Under the pieces are notes generated by a model. It made no database searches. It saw only the letters and a program-made list of their open reading frames with translations, and had not been told where the DNA came from. Both the position numbers and the translations under genes were made by a program. This document shows, piece after piece, positions 46,588 through 56,154 of a stretch of DNA of 64,000 bases (its first letter is position 1; each line of letters opens with the position of its first letter). This DNA is from Mesorhizobium sp. M1B.F.Ca.ET.045.04.1.1 (lineage in GTDB: Bacteria; Pseudomonadota; Alphaproteobacteria; Rhizobiales; Rhizobiaceae): NCBI RefSeq assembly GCF_003952465.1, contig NZ_CP034448.1, positions 5,867,001-5,931,000 on the forward strand. The letters run 5' to 3'.

Positions 46588-48126
46588 ATGTTGGGGAAGC
46601 GGTTCGCCTTCGGCCAGTTCGAGCTCAACCCGGAGGCGGGAACGCTGATCCGGCAAGGCATGCCCGTTCCCGTCGGCTATCGTGGCGTGCTGCTCTTGAC
46701 GGCGCTCGTGAAACGGCCGGGGGAAGTGCTGTCCAAGGCGGAACTGATGGACGCGGCATGGCCGCACGCGGTGGTCGAGGAAAGCAATCTCTCAGTCCAG
46801 ATTGCGTTGCTCCGCAAGCTGCTTGGGCCTGGACCTGACGACGCGGAGTGGATCGCGACCATCCCCCGGATCGGCTATCGTTTCGGTGGCATGGTGGATT
46901 GCCTCGACACTGCCGCGGCTCCATCGGACGGCGCCGAGGCCGGTCCCTCGATTGCCGTGCTGCCCTTTGCCAATTTGAGTGACGACGCCGAACAGCAATA
47001 TTTCGGCGATGGCCTCGCGGAAGACATCATCACCCGGCTTGCGCGGCTGCGCTGGCTCTTTGTCTCGGCCCGCAACTCATCCTTCACCTACGGCGGCAAA
47101 CCGGTCGACGTAAAGCAGATCGGCCGCGAACTCGGTGTGCGCTATGTGCTCGAAGGAAGCGTGCGGCGCTCGGGGCAGCGGCTACGCATCAACGCCAGGG
47201 TGAGCGACGCCGACAATGGCCGCCAGATCTGGGCCGAACGCTACGATGCCGAGATCGCAGATTTCTTCGCGCTGCAGGATGAGATCGCCGAAAGTGTGAT
47301 TGGCGCCATCGAACCCAGGCTCTACGTGGCCGAACAGGAGCGTTTCCAGATCCGGTCGCCCGGGAATCTCGACGCCTGGGGGTTCGTGATGAAGGCGATG
47401 CCCTATGTCTGGACTTGGGCCTCTTTGCCGGATTTCGAAATCGCCGAGCGGTTGCTCAAGAAGGCCATCGATATCGACCCCAATTATCCGCGCGCTAACT
47501 GTCTGCTTGCTTGGGCCTTGGCCGCAAAGGCTATGCTTGGACTGGCCGATGCCGAAGCGGCCTTACCGACGGCCCACGATATGGCGCAACGGGCCATCCG
47601 CAGCGACCCGCAAGACCCCTGGACGCACTTCGCCATCGGCTTTGTGCATATGGGCTCGCGCCGTTTCGAGCAGGCCGTGAAAGCCTTGTCTGAGGCGATC
47701 TTTCTCAATCCAAGCCTCGCCTATGCGCATCTGATCCTTGGATCGACCTATGCTTATGCGGGCATGCCGGACGATGGCCTGCACCATGTGGCGCTGGCTG
47801 ACCGGCTCAGCCCACGCGATTTCACCCAAGCCGGCAGCCTTTCCGTCACCGGGCTCTGCCACTTCATGGCCGGACGCTATGCCGAGGCAGCCGAGTTCGA
47901 GCGGCGGGCGGTGGATCTTAGGCCGAATTTCGGGATGGCCTGGCGGACATTCGCGGCCTCGGCAGGCATGGCGGGCGACCGCGACGCCGCAACCGAGGCG
48001 CTGGCCCAAGTAAGGCGCCTGCATCCTTCCGTATCCGTTGAGTGGGTCGAAAAGTACCACCCGATCGTCAACCAAAAAGATCGGGCGCGCTATATCGAGG
48101 GGCTGCGGGTCGCCGGACTCGACTGA
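46588..48126 (+). CDS. Winged-helix regulator with TolB-like and TPR domains
   Basis: A protein of 512 residues in three parts: an OmpR/CadC-type winged helix (about 1-95, RQGMPVPVGYRGVLLLTALV and WIATIPRIGYRF), a FlgO/TolB-like domain of adenylate-cyclase-associated type (GPSIAVLPFANLSDDAEQQY, RYVLEGSVRRSGQRLRI), and C-terminal TPRs from about 280. This architecture is frequent in Rhizobiales, where it is taken as a transcription regulator without phosphorylation site. Ligand and targets are unknown. ATGs at 46573 and 46588 both fit; 46588 was chosen. Confidence 0.85.
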   Translation: MLGKRFAFGQFELNPEAGTLIRQGMPVPVGYRGVLLLTALVKRPGEVLSKAELMDAAWPHAVVEESNLSVQIALLRKLLGPGPDDAEWIATIPRIGYRFGGMVDCLDTAAAPSDGAEAGPSIAVLPFANLSDDAEQQYFGDGLAEDIITRLARLRWLFVSARNSSFTYGGKPVDVKQIGRELGVRYVLEGSVRRSGQRLRINARVSDADNGRQIWAERYDAEIADFFALQDEIAESVIGAIEPRLYVAEQERFQIRSPGNLDAWGFVMKAMPYVWTWASLPDFEIAERLLKKAIDIDPNYPRANCLLAWALAAKAMLGLADAEAALPTAHDMAQRAIRSDPQDPWTHFAIGFVHMGSRRFEQAVKALSEAIFLNPSLAYAHLILGSTYAYAGMPDDGLHHVALADRLSPRDFTQAGSLSVTGLCHFMAGRYAEAAEFERRAVDLRPNFGMAWRTFAASAGMAGDRDAATEALAQVRRLHPSVSVEWVEKYHPIVNQKDRARYIEGLRVAGLD

Positions 48127-48230
48127 TCTGGTCAAGTGTTTGGAGCGGCTCGGTGAAACCGCTCAGCCGCTCCAACTCTTAGCTTTTACGGGATCCGAGC
48201 GGAAACCCCTCCACATTCTCCGCCAATTGC

Positions 48231-49649
48231 CTAGCCTGCGTTGGCGCGCATGTTGCGTCGGCTGTTGCGCCGCGCGGTCGGGCGCGCGGCCTCCGCGATG
48301 ATCCCGTTGGTCACGGGCGCGACGTCCTTGCGCGATCTCGCATCCGTCACCCTGTGCAGCCGCTCGTAAGGCAGCAGCTCCTGGATGCGGGCATTGAGCG
48401 CCACGATCTCGGCGCGCAGGTCCTCGCATTCCTGTTTCTGGATATCGAGCTGGATCTGCTCGGACGCCTGCTGCAGCGAAAGCTGCGAGAGGTTGGTGCT
48501 GGCCACCGACAGGTTCTTCTTGTCGACTTCGCTCTCGTTCCTGAGAACGGCAAGCCTTTCCTCCGCGATCTGCCGCTCGGTCACGGCATCGTTCAACTGC
48601 GCCTTGAGCCTTGTCGTCTCGGCAAAGGCTTCGGTCTTGTCGTTCGAGGCCTGCTCCAGCCGCGATTGCAGCTCCTGGATCTCGGAGCGCAGGCCACGCA
48701 GCTCCGCCTGGCTCCGCGCCAACTCGGCCGCGCCGTCGCTTTCGGCGATGCGGGCCGCCTCGGCTGTTTCGGCAAGCCTGGTCTGCGTCGTCTCCAGCGA
48801 CTTCTGCAGCCGGGCCTCCTCCTTCTCGTGGCTGCCGAGTTGGGCCAGCAGTTCGGCGATATGCGCGGTTTCGTTGGCGTGGGTCGCCGAGAACTCGTCG
48901 AACTTGTGCCGGGCTTCCGCCTCGCGCTTTTGCGCCTGCTCCAGGTCGACCGAGAGGCCGACCTGCTTTTCGCGCAGCAGCTTGTTCTCGGCGGCGCGCC
49001 TGTCGGCCTCGACGGTCTTGGCCGTCAGCGTCTTGACGATCTCGCCGAACTCCGCCTCGCGCCTGGCGCTCTCATTGCCCATCTCGACCATCTCGAGCCG
49101 CACCGCCGCAAGCGCCTCGCGCAGCGACTCCCGGTCCTGGACAAGGCTCGCCTCGCGCTGTTGCCAGGCCTCTGCCGCTCCGTCGCGCTCGCGCTGCTTC
49201 CTGGCGGCATCGAGCAGTTGTTCCGACATGGTCTTGTGTTCGGCGCTCAGAGCCGCGTTCGCGAGCTCCAGCTCATTGGCGCGCAGCGCATCGCGATGCA
49301 GAACATTCAGGATATCGCGCGTCATCTGGTGCGCGGTGGCAATCTCGGCCAGCCTCGTCTCGATCTCCTCGAGATGGCCCTGTCCGTCGCGGAAAAGCCC
49401 GGCGACGGCTTCCAGGGCGGCCAGCCGCGTCTGGGTGTGCGGCGTCAGTCGCGATGGGGCCGGATCGGGTTGGGCTCCCTGTGGCGGATCCTCGCCGCTT
49501 GCCGCCACCTCGGCGGGCGCATCGTCCTCCAGGGACGTCTGTTCGTCAGCCGCAAGACATTCCTCGAAAGCCTCCGCCAGATCCGATTGGAGCTCCTGAA
49601 ATTCCTTGTCTACGTCCTCGGCCCGCTTGATCAGGGATTTGAAATTCAT
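48231..49649 (-). CDS. Long coiled-coil protein, function unknown
   Basis: A protein of 472 residues, almost all heptad repeats from about residue 75 to 440 (such as RREAEFGEIVKTLTAKTVEA and LEQAQKREAEARHKFDEF). The N-terminal part (MNFKSLIKRAEDVDKEFQEL) may be a targeting segment, and the C-terminal tail is basic (RPTARRNSRRNMRANAG), so it may bind DNA or the membrane (inference). No catalytic motif. Long proteins of this sort act as scaffolds or in chromosome or polar organisation; nothing more can be said. Confidence 0.7.
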   Translation of the reverse strand: MNFKSLIKRAEDVDKEFQELQSDLAEAFEECLAADEQTSLEDDAPAEVAASGEDPPQGAQPDPAPSRLTPHTQTRLAALEAVAGLFRDGQGHLEEIETRLAEIATAHQMTRDILNVLHRDALRANELELANAALSAEHKTMSEQLLDAARKQRERDGAAEAWQQREASLVQDRESLREALAAVRLEMVEMGNESARREAEFGEIVKTLTAKTVEADRRAAENKLLREKQVGLSVDLEQAQKREAEARHKFDEFSATHANETAHIAELLAQLGSHEKEEARLQKSLETTQTRLAETAEAARIAESDGAAELARSQAELRGLRSEIQELQSRLEQASNDKTEAFAETTRLKAQLNDAVTERQIAEERLAVLRNESEVDKKNLSVASTNLSQLSLQQASEQIQLDIQKQECEDLRAEIVALNARIQELLPYERLHRVTDARSRKDVAPVTNGIIAEAARPTARRNSRRNMRANAG

Positions 49650-50054
49650 AACGGCACACCTCTTACGCTCACACCCGCCGTATTACTTAACGAATTACTA
49701 ATTTATCCCTTTACGTGCCGCTCGGGAAGCCTGACCAAAAGAAGGAAGAAATTAAGGTTATCGCGGGTTTCCAGAGGCTTGCGCGACGTTCCGCCAGCGT
49801 CACCTCTGCCAAGCGCGGCAAGTGCCTTTTTGACCTCGCGAGCGCCCTCAAACCGATAGCGATTGGGTAAGCAAGAAAGCGGCGGCCCTTCACCCGCCGC
49901 AACCAACCTCTTGTTGCCTTCGCGTCTCGTCACGATATTGTCGTGCCGAGGGCGGTCCCAGCCGGGCGCCGCCGGCACAATTGAAAATTATCGAAGGATG
50001 GAAGCCTGAACGCGCCTGGCGCGACGGGGGGAGCAGAGACGTGGGAAAGTTCAG
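49650..50054. other. Intergenic region upstream of htpG
   Basis: A 91-residue frame on the minus strand (49703-49978) is open but lacks a ribosome site and recognised similarity. The rest is not coding. A candidate heat-shock promoter lies at 49910-49939. Confidence 0.45.
49910..49939 (+). promoter_or_regulatory. Candidate RpoH (heat shock) promoter of htpG
   Basis: CTTGTTG (49910-49916), 17 bases, then GATATT (49934-49939). RpoH promoters in alphaproteobacteria use CTTG-type -35 boxes. The start would lie about 110 bases upstream of the htpG ATG. Tentative. Confidence 0.35.
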
Positions 50055-51944
50055 ATGACGGATACGAAGACGACGGAAACAAGGACATTCGAGGCAGACG
50101 TCTCGCGGCTGCTGCACATGATGGTGCATTCGGTCTATTCGGACCGGGACGTCTTCCTGCGCGAGTTGATCTCCAACGCCGCGGATGCTTGCGAGAAGCT
50201 GCGTTTCGAGGCGATCACCCGCCCCGAATTGCTGGGCGAGGACGCAAAGCCGCGCATCACCATTTCAGCCGATCCCGATAACAAGCAACTCAGCGTCGAG
50301 GACAACGGCATCGGCATGGGACGCGACGAGATGGCAGAAGCACTGGGCACCATCGCCCGCTCCGGCACGCGCGCCTTCATCGAACGCGTCGAGGCCGGCA
50401 AGGCAACGGAAGATTCGCAGCTCATCGGCCAGTTCGGTGTCGGCTTCTACTCCGCCTTCATGGTGGCCGATCATGTCGACGTCATCAGCCGCCAGGCCGG
50501 CAGCGAGGAAGCCTGGCGCTGGTCGTCCGACGGCAAGGGCACCTACGAGATCGCGCCGGTGCCGCTTGCCGCCTCGCCGAAGCGCGGCACGCGCGTCGTG
50601 CTACATCTGATGGAGGACGCGACCTCCTACACCACGCCTTACCGGCTGGAGGGACTGGCAAAGTCGCAGTCTGGCCATGTGCCGGTGCCGATCGCGCTGG
50701 TCGAAAAGCCTGGCGCAGAGCCGCGCGACATCGCCGACGGCACGGCGCTGTGGGTGCGGCAAAAGAGCGAGATCAAGCCCGAGGAATACACCGACTTCTA
50801 CCGCAGCGTCGCCGGCCAGTATGACGAGCCGGCCGCTACGATCCACTTCCGCGCCGAAGGCCGGCAGGAATACAGCGTGCTTGCCTTCGTGCCCGGATCG
50901 CGCCCCTTCGATCTCTTCGACCAGGACCGCAAGGGGCGCATGAAGCTCTATGTGCGGCGCGTCTTCATCACCGACGACGCCGATGTCCTGCCGCGCTACC
51001 TGCGCTTCGTGCGCGGCCTGGTCGATTCCGCCGACCTGCCGCTCAACGTCTCGCGCGAGATGATCCAGGAGAGCCCGCTGCTAGCCGCGATCCGCAAGGG
51101 CGTGACCAACCGCGTGCTCGGCGACCTCGCCAAGTTAGCCGACAACGATGCCGAGGCCTACGCCAGGATCTGGGAGAATTTCGGCGTCGTGCTCAAGGAA
51201 GGCCTCTATGAGGATTACGAGCGGCGCGAGCAGCTTTTGAAGCTCGCCCGCTTCCGCTCGACCGCTTCCGGCGAAACCCTGCGCAGCCTTGCCGACTATA
51301 TCGCGGCGATGAAGGACGGGCAGAAGGCGATCTTCTTCATGGCCGGCGACGACCGCGCCCGGCTCGAAGCCTCGCCGCAGCTCGAAGGATTTCGGGCGCG
51401 CGGCATCGAGGTACTGCTCCTGACCGACCCGGTCGACAGTTTCTGGACGACGATGGCGCCGGAATTCGACGGCAAGCCGTTCAAGTCGGTGACGCAGGGC
51501 GCGGCCGACCTTTCGGAGATCCCGCTGCTCGACACTGCGGCTAAGCCGGAAACAACGGCGACGCCGGAGATCGACGACTTCCTCGCCTTCGTGAAATCAA
51601 CGCTCGGAGACGAGGTCTCGGACGTGAAAGCCTCCGACCGCCTGACCGAGAGCGCCGTCTGCCTGGTCGCGCCCGAGCATGGCCCCGACCGCCAGTTCGA
51701 GCGTCTGCTCAACGCCGCCGGCCGTCTCGACAAGGCGGCGAAGCCGATCCTCGAGATCAACCCGCGCCATGAGCGCGTGGCGGCGCTGGCGAAGCTCGGC
51801 GACGACGAAAAGGCGTTCAAGGAAGATGCCGCGCATCTGCTTTACGACGAGGCGCGCGTGCTCGACGGCGACAAGCCAGCCGACGCCAGGGCGTTTTCGG
51901 CGCGGCTTGCCCGGCTGATCGAGCGCGGGTTGGCGAAGGGGTGA
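50055..51944 (+). CDS. htpG: Molecular chaperone HtpG (Hsp90)
   Basis: A protein of 629 residues. The N-terminal ATPase domain has EADVSRLLHMMVHSVYSDRD, LRELISNAADACEKLRFEA, SVEDNGIGMGRDEM and GQFGVGFYSAFMVADHVDVI; the middle domain has YVRRVFITDDADVLPRYLRF and LNVSREMIQESPLL. It folds client proteins with ATP. Only the usual bacterial three-domain form is seen. It probably has its own promoter and is not in an operon. Confidence 0.97.
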   Translation: MTDTKTTETRTFEADVSRLLHMMVHSVYSDRDVFLRELISNAADACEKLRFEAITRPELLGEDAKPRITISADPDNKQLSVEDNGIGMGRDEMAEALGTIARSGTRAFIERVEAGKATEDSQLIGQFGVGFYSAFMVADHVDVISRQAGSEEAWRWSSDGKGTYEIAPVPLAASPKRGTRVVLHLMEDATSYTTPYRLEGLAKSQSGHVPVPIALVEKPGAEPRDIADGTALWVRQKSEIKPEEYTDFYRSVAGQYDEPAATIHFRAEGRQEYSVLAFVPGSRPFDLFDQDRKGRMKLYVRRVFITDDADVLPRYLRFVRGLVDSADLPLNVSREMIQESPLLAAIRKGVTNRVLGDLAKLADNDAEAYARIWENFGVVLKEGLYEDYERREQLLKLARFRSTASGETLRSLADYIAAMKDGQKAIFFMAGDDRARLEASPQLEGFRARGIEVLLLTDPVDSFWTTMAPEFDGKPFKSVTQGAADLSEIPLLDTAAKPETTATPEIDDFLAFVKSTLGDEVSDVKASDRLTESAVCLVAPEHGPDRQFERLLNAAGRLDKAAKPILEINPRHERVAALAKLGDDEKAFKEDAAHLLYDEARVLDGDKPADARAFSARLARLIERGLAKG

Positions 51945-51991
51945 TAAGCGCGCTGGCGATAGCCAGTAGAGAGACGCACAGCCCCTTGCCT

Positions 51992-52150
51992 TCGTCATCC
52001 TAGGGCGTAGCAAGGAGCAAAGCGACGCGCGAAGACCCTAGGATCCATGCCGTGACGCTAAAGCGTTGCAACGGTTACAGAATTCTGCGCCGCTGCACTC
52101 TTCGGCAGAGGTCACGGCATGGATCCTCGGGTCAAGCCCGAGGATGACGA
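51992..52150. repeat. Nested palindromic element of 159 bp
   Basis: Outer ends TCGTCATCCT (51992-52001) and AGGATGACGA (52141-52150) are exact inverted repeats. Inside, GGATCCATGCCGTGAC (52041-52056) and GTCACGGCATGGATCC (52111-52126) form a second perfect 16-bp pair. It lies between the convergent htpG and ABC-F genes. MITE-like form, with no coding capacity. Confidence 0.85.
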
Positions 52151-52199
52151 CCGGAGGGTGTCGGCCCACAGCAGAGGCCGCCTCACTTCTAAGCCGCCC

Positions 52200-53822
52200 C
52201 TACCCCCTCAGCCCCGGCGCCTCCTGCCCGGTCCTCGCGACATATTCCGTATAGCCGCCGCCATAGGTGTGGATGCCGTCGGGGGTGAGCTCCAGGACGC
52301 GGTTCGAAAGTGCCGCCAGGAAATGGCGGTCGTGCGAGACGAAGAGCATGGTGCCCTCATATTGCGCCAGCGCCTCGATCAGCATTTGCTTGGTCGCCAT
52401 GTCGAGGTGGTTGGTCGGCTCGTCGAGCACCAGGAGGTTGGGCGGATCGAACAGCATCAGCGCCATCACCAGCCTGGCCTTCTCGCCGCCTGAGAGCACG
52501 CGGCACTTCTTCTCGATCTCGTCGCCGGAGAAGCCGAAGCAGCCGGCCAAAGCGCGCAGCGGCGCCTGGCCGGCCTGCGGGAAATTATCCTCCAGCGTCT
52601 GGAAGACGGTGCGCTCGCCCTCCAAGAGTTCCATGGCGTGCTGGGCGAAATAACCCATCTTGACGCTCGGGCCGCGCGCCACGGTCCCCTCGTCCGGCTC
52701 TGAGGCGCCGGCGACCAGCTTCAAAAGCGTCGACTTGCCGGCGCCGTTGACGCCCATCACGCACCAGCGTTCGCGGCGGCGGATCTGGAAATCGAGGCCC
52801 GAATAGATCGAGCGGCTGCCATAGCTCTTGTGAATATTCTTCAGCGTCGCCACGTCCTCGCCGCAGCGCGGCGCCGGCTGGAACTCGAAGGCGACCGTCT
52901 GGCGGCGCTTCGGCGGCTCGACGCGGTCGATCTTGTCGAGCTTCTTCACCCGGCTCTGCACCTGGGCAGCGTGAGAAGCGCGCGCCTTAAAACGCTCGAT
53001 GAAGGCGATCTCCTTGGCCAGCATCGCCTGCTGGCGCTCGAACTGCGCCTGCAGCTGCTTGTCGGCCAGCGCCCGCTGCTCCTGGTAGAACTCGTAATTG
53101 CCGGAATAGGAGGTGAGCGCGCCGGCGTCGATCTCGATGACCTTGGAGACGATGCGGTTCATGAACTCGCGGTCGTGCGAGGTCATCAGCAGCGCGCCGT
53201 CGTAATCCTTCAGGAATTTCTCCAGCCAGATCAGGCTTTCGAGGTCGAGATGGTTGCTCGGCTCGTCGAGCAGCATGACATCCGGCCGCATCAGGAGGAT
53301 GCGGGCCAGCGCGACGCGCATCTTCCAGCCGCCGGAGAGTTTTGCGACGTCGCCGTCCATCATCTCTTGGCTGAAACCCAAACCGTCCAGCACTTCCCGC
53401 GCGCGGCCGTCCAGCGCATAGCCGTCGAGTTCCTCGAAGCGGTGCTGCAATTCGCCGTAGCGCTCGATGATTTGATCCATCTCGTCGGCGCGATCGGGAT
53501 CGCCCATGGCGTGCTCGAGCTCGCGCATTTCGGCGGCCACCGCGCTCACCGGCCCAGCGCCTTCCATCACTTCCGCCACCGCACTCATTCCTCCCATGTC
53601 GCCGACATCCTGGCTGAAATAGCCGATGGTGACGCCGCGATCGACCGAGACTTGACCCTCGTCAGGCTGCTCCTGCCCGATGATCATGCGGAACAGCGTC
53701 GTCTTGCCGGCGCCGTTCGGGCCGACAAGCCCGATCTTCTCGCCTTTCAGCAAGGCGGCCGAGGCTTCGATGAAGACGATCTGTCGGCCGTTTTGCTTGC
53801 CGATGCTTTCGAGACGGATCAT
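52200..53822 (-). CDS. ABC-F family ATPase
   Basis: A protein of 540 residues with two ATPase domains and no membrane segment. Walker A motifs: VGPNGAGKTTLF and GVNGAGKSTLL; signatures: AKLSGGWKMRVALA and RVLSGGEKARLVMAL; Walker B: VMLLDEPSNHLD and LLVLDEPTNHLD. The linker between domains is long and charged (FERQQAMLAKEIAFIERFKA). ABC-F proteins act on the ribosome E site in translation or antibiotic protection. The subtype resembles YbiT. No resistance context is seen. Confidence 0.92.
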   Translation of the reverse strand: MIRLESIGKQNGRQIVFIEASAALLKGEKIGLVGPNGAGKTTLFRMIIGQEQPDEGQVSVDRGVTIGYFSQDVGDMGGMSAVAEVMEGAGPVSAVAAEMRELEHAMGDPDRADEMDQIIERYGELQHRFEELDGYALDGRAREVLDGLGFSQEMMDGDVAKLSGGWKMRVALARILLMRPDVMLLDEPSNHLDLESLIWLEKFLKDYDGALLMTSHDREFMNRIVSKVIEIDAGALTSYSGNYEFYQEQRALADKQLQAQFERQQAMLAKEIAFIERFKARASHAAQVQSRVKKLDKIDRVEPPKRRQTVAFEFQPAPRCGEDVATLKNIHKSYGSRSIYSGLDFQIRRRERWCVMGVNGAGKSTLLKLVAGASEPDEGTVARGPSVKMGYFAQHAMELLEGERTVFQTLEDNFPQAGQAPLRALAGCFGFSGDEIEKKCRVLSGGEKARLVMALMLFDPPNLLVLDEPTNHLDMATKQMLIEALAQYEGTMLFVSHDRHFLAALSNRVLELTPDGIHTYGGGYTEYVARTGQEAPGLRG

Positions 53823-53920
53823 GGGGCGGTCCGGGTAAATGCGCTGAGGTGGCGGGATTTGCCCGGGCGTGTACGCGAAGGAAGCCGCGGAGGGAAGAGC
53901 GCAAACGCCGCAGATGAGGT

Positions 53921-54077
53921 GATCTCCCCCCTTGAGGGGGAGATGTCCGGCAGGACAGAGGGGGTCGTCTCACATAGAGTGCCGACCTCCTCTTTCGTCG
54001 CGGAAGGCGTCGGCGCTTCACGCGAGGCGACCCCCTCTGTCGCCTTTGGCGACATCTCCCCCTCGAGGGGGGAGATC
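53921..54077. repeat. CCCCCTCTGTC-family element, full length
   Basis: Left end GATCTCCCCCCTTGAGGGGG then AGATGTC and right end GACATCTCCCCCTCGAGGGG then GGAGATC match as inverted repeats at 26 of 27 positions. Each end is itself a hairpin. Inside, GACAGAGGGGGTCG and CGACCCCCTCTGTC form a further pair. This is the cleanest copy of the family. Confidence 0.92.
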
Positions 54078-54086
54078 AGCTGCGCC

Positions 54087-54830
54087 CTACTTCGCGTCGT
54101 GGAAAATGATGCCCACCGTATGCCGCCGCCCTGAGCGCAGGCGGCTGACGCCGTGGCGCAGGTTGACGCGATAATAACCGCGCGAACCCTCGACCGGGCG
54201 GTTGTGGACTGCGAAGATCACCGCGTCGCCTTTTCTCAGCGGCACCACTTCGGCGCGGCTCTGCATGCGCGGGCGCTGTTCCGTGAGCACGAATTCGCCG
54301 CCGGTAAAATCCTCGCCGGGTCCGGATAGCAGGATCGCCACCTGCAGCGGAAAGGCGAGCGCGCCGTAGAGGTCCTGATGCAGGCAGTTGAAGTCGCCGG
54401 GGCCGTATTGCAAGAGCAGCGGCGTCGGCTTGGTCTGGCCCTCGTCGTGGCAGCGCTTGAGGAAAGCGGCATGGTCGGCGGGATAGCGCTGCGCCACGCC
54501 CATCTTCTCGTTCCAGTCGTTGGCGACGCTCGCGAGATGCGGATAGAGCGCGGTGCGCAGGCCCTCGATCAGATCCGGCAGCGGATAGCGGAAATAGCGG
54601 TACTCGCCCTTGCCGAAGCCATGGCGGGCCATCACCACATGGCTGCGGAAATGCTCCTCGCGCGGATAAAGCGCGGCGATCCCGGCGCATTCCTCGGGCG
54701 ACAGCAGGCCCGGCACGACGGCTGAGCCATGGGCGCTGAGCTCGGAGACAAGAGCGCGCCAGTCTTGCGCTGCGACGCGGGCTTCGGCGGAGCGGCTTGC
54801 GCGCTTGGTGTTGAGGGAGTGGATGGTCAT
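54087..54830 (-). CDS. 2-oxoglutarate/Fe(II) oxygenase, COG3826 type
   Basis: A protein of 247 residues. The jelly-roll oxygenase motifs are DFNCLHQDLYGALAFPLQV (H-x-D iron ligands) and, near the end, RRHTVGIIFHDAK with the second histidine and the 2-oxoglutarate arginine. HVVMARHGFGKGEYRYFRYP and QRPRMQSRAEVVPLRKGDAV are family-specific. PF09859 describes this family as an oxygenase that may act on methylated or damaged DNA; this is weakly supported. It lies on the same strand after OsmC and the AhpD-like gene. Confidence 0.88.
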   Translation of the reverse strand: MTIHSLNTKRASRSAEARVAAQDWRALVSELSAHGSAVVPGLLSPEECAGIAALYPREEHFRSHVVMARHGFGKGEYRYFRYPLPDLIEGLRTALYPHLASVANDWNEKMGVAQRYPADHAAFLKRCHDEGQTKPTPLLLQYGPGDFNCLHQDLYGALAFPLQVAILLSGPGEDFTGGEFVLTEQRPRMQSRAEVVPLRKGDAVIFAVHNRPVEGSRGYYRVNLRHGVSRLRSGRRHTVGIIFHDAK

Positions 54831-54925
54831 GGTTTGGCTCCATCGCTTGCTTGTTCAGAAGATGGGGCGCATGTGGGAACGGAGCCACCCGATTCCTGCG
54901 GAGGTGGAGAACTGGATCGCCGGAA

Positions 54926-54947
54926 TGTCGGCAGGACAGAGGGGGGC
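54926..54947. repeat. CCCCCTCTGTC-family half element
   Basis: TGTCGGCAGGACAGAGGGGG then GG: one arm of the family, without partner. It lies between the oxygenase gene and the AhpD-like gene. Confidence 0.6.
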
Positions 54948-54962
54948 GAAGGGATCGCGACC

Positions 54963-55490
54963 TCAGCCTTTTCTGCGATACCTCTCCAGCTCCGGATCAA
55001 GCTCCACCTTCACCGCATTGGTGAACACACACGTCGCGACCATGATGCCGGCGAAGGCGGTGACGTTGACGAGCAGCGTCTGGTCATAGCGCGCCTTGAG
55101 TGCCGTCCAAATCTCGTCCGGAACGGCATTGGCGCCGGCCCCGACGGCCTTGCCGAAGCCGATCAGCAGCGCCTCGTCGGCTGTGGGCACGATCGTTTCG
55201 GGGTCGAGGCCGGAATCGATCAGCGCCCGGCGGAAGAAGGTGACCGGTATTTCGGCGCGCATTGTCTCGGAGATCGCCTTCGAGAACAGCCAGATTGCGC
55301 GGTCGTCGAGCGTGGGTCTGAGAAGATCACGCAAAGTGAACCATTCGGCGTAGATGCGGTGCGCCGCCGGCGAATTGAGCAGGATGCGCTTCATGTTGGT
55401 CATACGGCCGCGCAAGGCGAGTTCCCGGTCATGCTCGGCGCGGATTTCAGCCGAAGCCGTCGCGTAGTCGATCGGGGAGAGATGCGCCAT
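54963..55490 (-). CDS. Carboxymuconolactone decarboxylase/AhpD-like protein
   Basis: A helical protein of 175 residues: MAHLSPIDYATASAEIRAEH, then RMTNMKRILLNSPAAHRIYA and LVNVTAFAGIMVATCVFTNA. The overall fold is that of the CMD/AhpD family, but the CxxC redox pair of true AhpD is absent. The start at 55490 is 10 bases after the OsmC stop; a longer frame to 55661 runs into OsmC and is not supported. It probably works with neighbouring stress genes; the activity is unknown. Confidence 0.8.
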   Translation of the reverse strand: MAHLSPIDYATASAEIRAEHDRELALRGRMTNMKRILLNSPAAHRIYAEWFTLRDLLRPTLDDRAIWLFSKAISETMRAEIPVTFFRRALIDSGLDPETIVPTADEALLIGFGKAVGAGANAVPDEIWTALKARYDQTLLVNVTAFAGIMVATCVFTNAVKVELDPELERYRRKG

Positions 55491-55500
55491 GGGATGCCCC

Positions 55501-55923
55501 TCACCCCAGCGTCGCGTGAAGTGCTGGCGCGCAGCGCAGCGTGTTGGAGACGGTGCAGATATTTTCGGCATCCCCGACGATGCGCTGCCTGGTGGCCGCA
55601 TCGAGATCGCCGGCGATCTCCAGCCTGATGTTGAATTTTTCGACCCGCGACGGCTCGTCATTCGCCTTTTCGCCGCTGACCTCCGCCCTCACCTCGCCAA
55701 GCCGGTCGGCGACGCCGAGGCGGGTTGCCGCGATCCGGGCACTGAGCACCATGCAGGCGGCCAAGGAGGCATAGAGCAGGTCGAGCGGGTTGAAGCCCGG
55801 CGCGCTCACCGAAGTCACGACGTCGACCGTGCCGCCGGTCGGCGTCGTCACCGCCGGCAGGCCTCCCGGCGGCAGGACGGCCAAAGCGCCGGTCGCACGC
55901 GTTCTGATCCTTAGCTCGCTCAT
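55501..55923 (-). CDS. OsmC family protein
   Basis: A protein of 140 residues with the OsmC fold. The two conserved peroxidatic/resolving cysteines are in LYASLAACMVLSARIAA and AENICTVSNTLR. GFNPLDLL is the family turn. OsmC/Ohr proteins reduce organic hydroperoxides with lipoyl partners. The ATG at 55923 follows GAAGGACA. It is first of the minus-strand cluster OsmC, AhpD-like, COG3826 oxygenase, and is divergent from the di-haem peroxidase gene. Confidence 0.88.
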   Translation of the reverse strand: MSELRIRTRATGALAVLPPGGLPAVTTPTGGTVDVVTSVSAPGFNPLDLLYASLAACMVLSARIAATRLGVADRLGEVRAEVSGEKANDEPSRVEKFNIRLEIAGDLDAATRQRIVGDAENICTVSNTLRCAPALHATLG

Positions 55924-56154
55924 CGAATGTCCTTCGTCCGATCTGATGGCCATAGATAGCGGACGGGAATTCATCTCGGCAATCGCCGAGGGCGCTGCCG
56001 TTCATCGCCGGCGCAGGCTCCCGCTTTCCTCTTGTGATGGCAAAAGTCCGCGAAGCGTTCGGACAAGCCGTGTTCCAGCTTGGCAATTTGGTTCGGCCAG
56101 TCAACAATCCGTGGCAATGCGCGCCTGCGCCAACGGCAAACGGGATTGAGCGTC

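Noticed and set aside
49703..49978. 91-residue frame upstream of htpG
   Set aside because: No ribosome binding site or known similarity; codon use is unlike the neighbours.
52830..54134. Plus-strand frame opposite the ABC-F gene
   Set aside because: Shadow of the ABC-F gene and of the repeat element.
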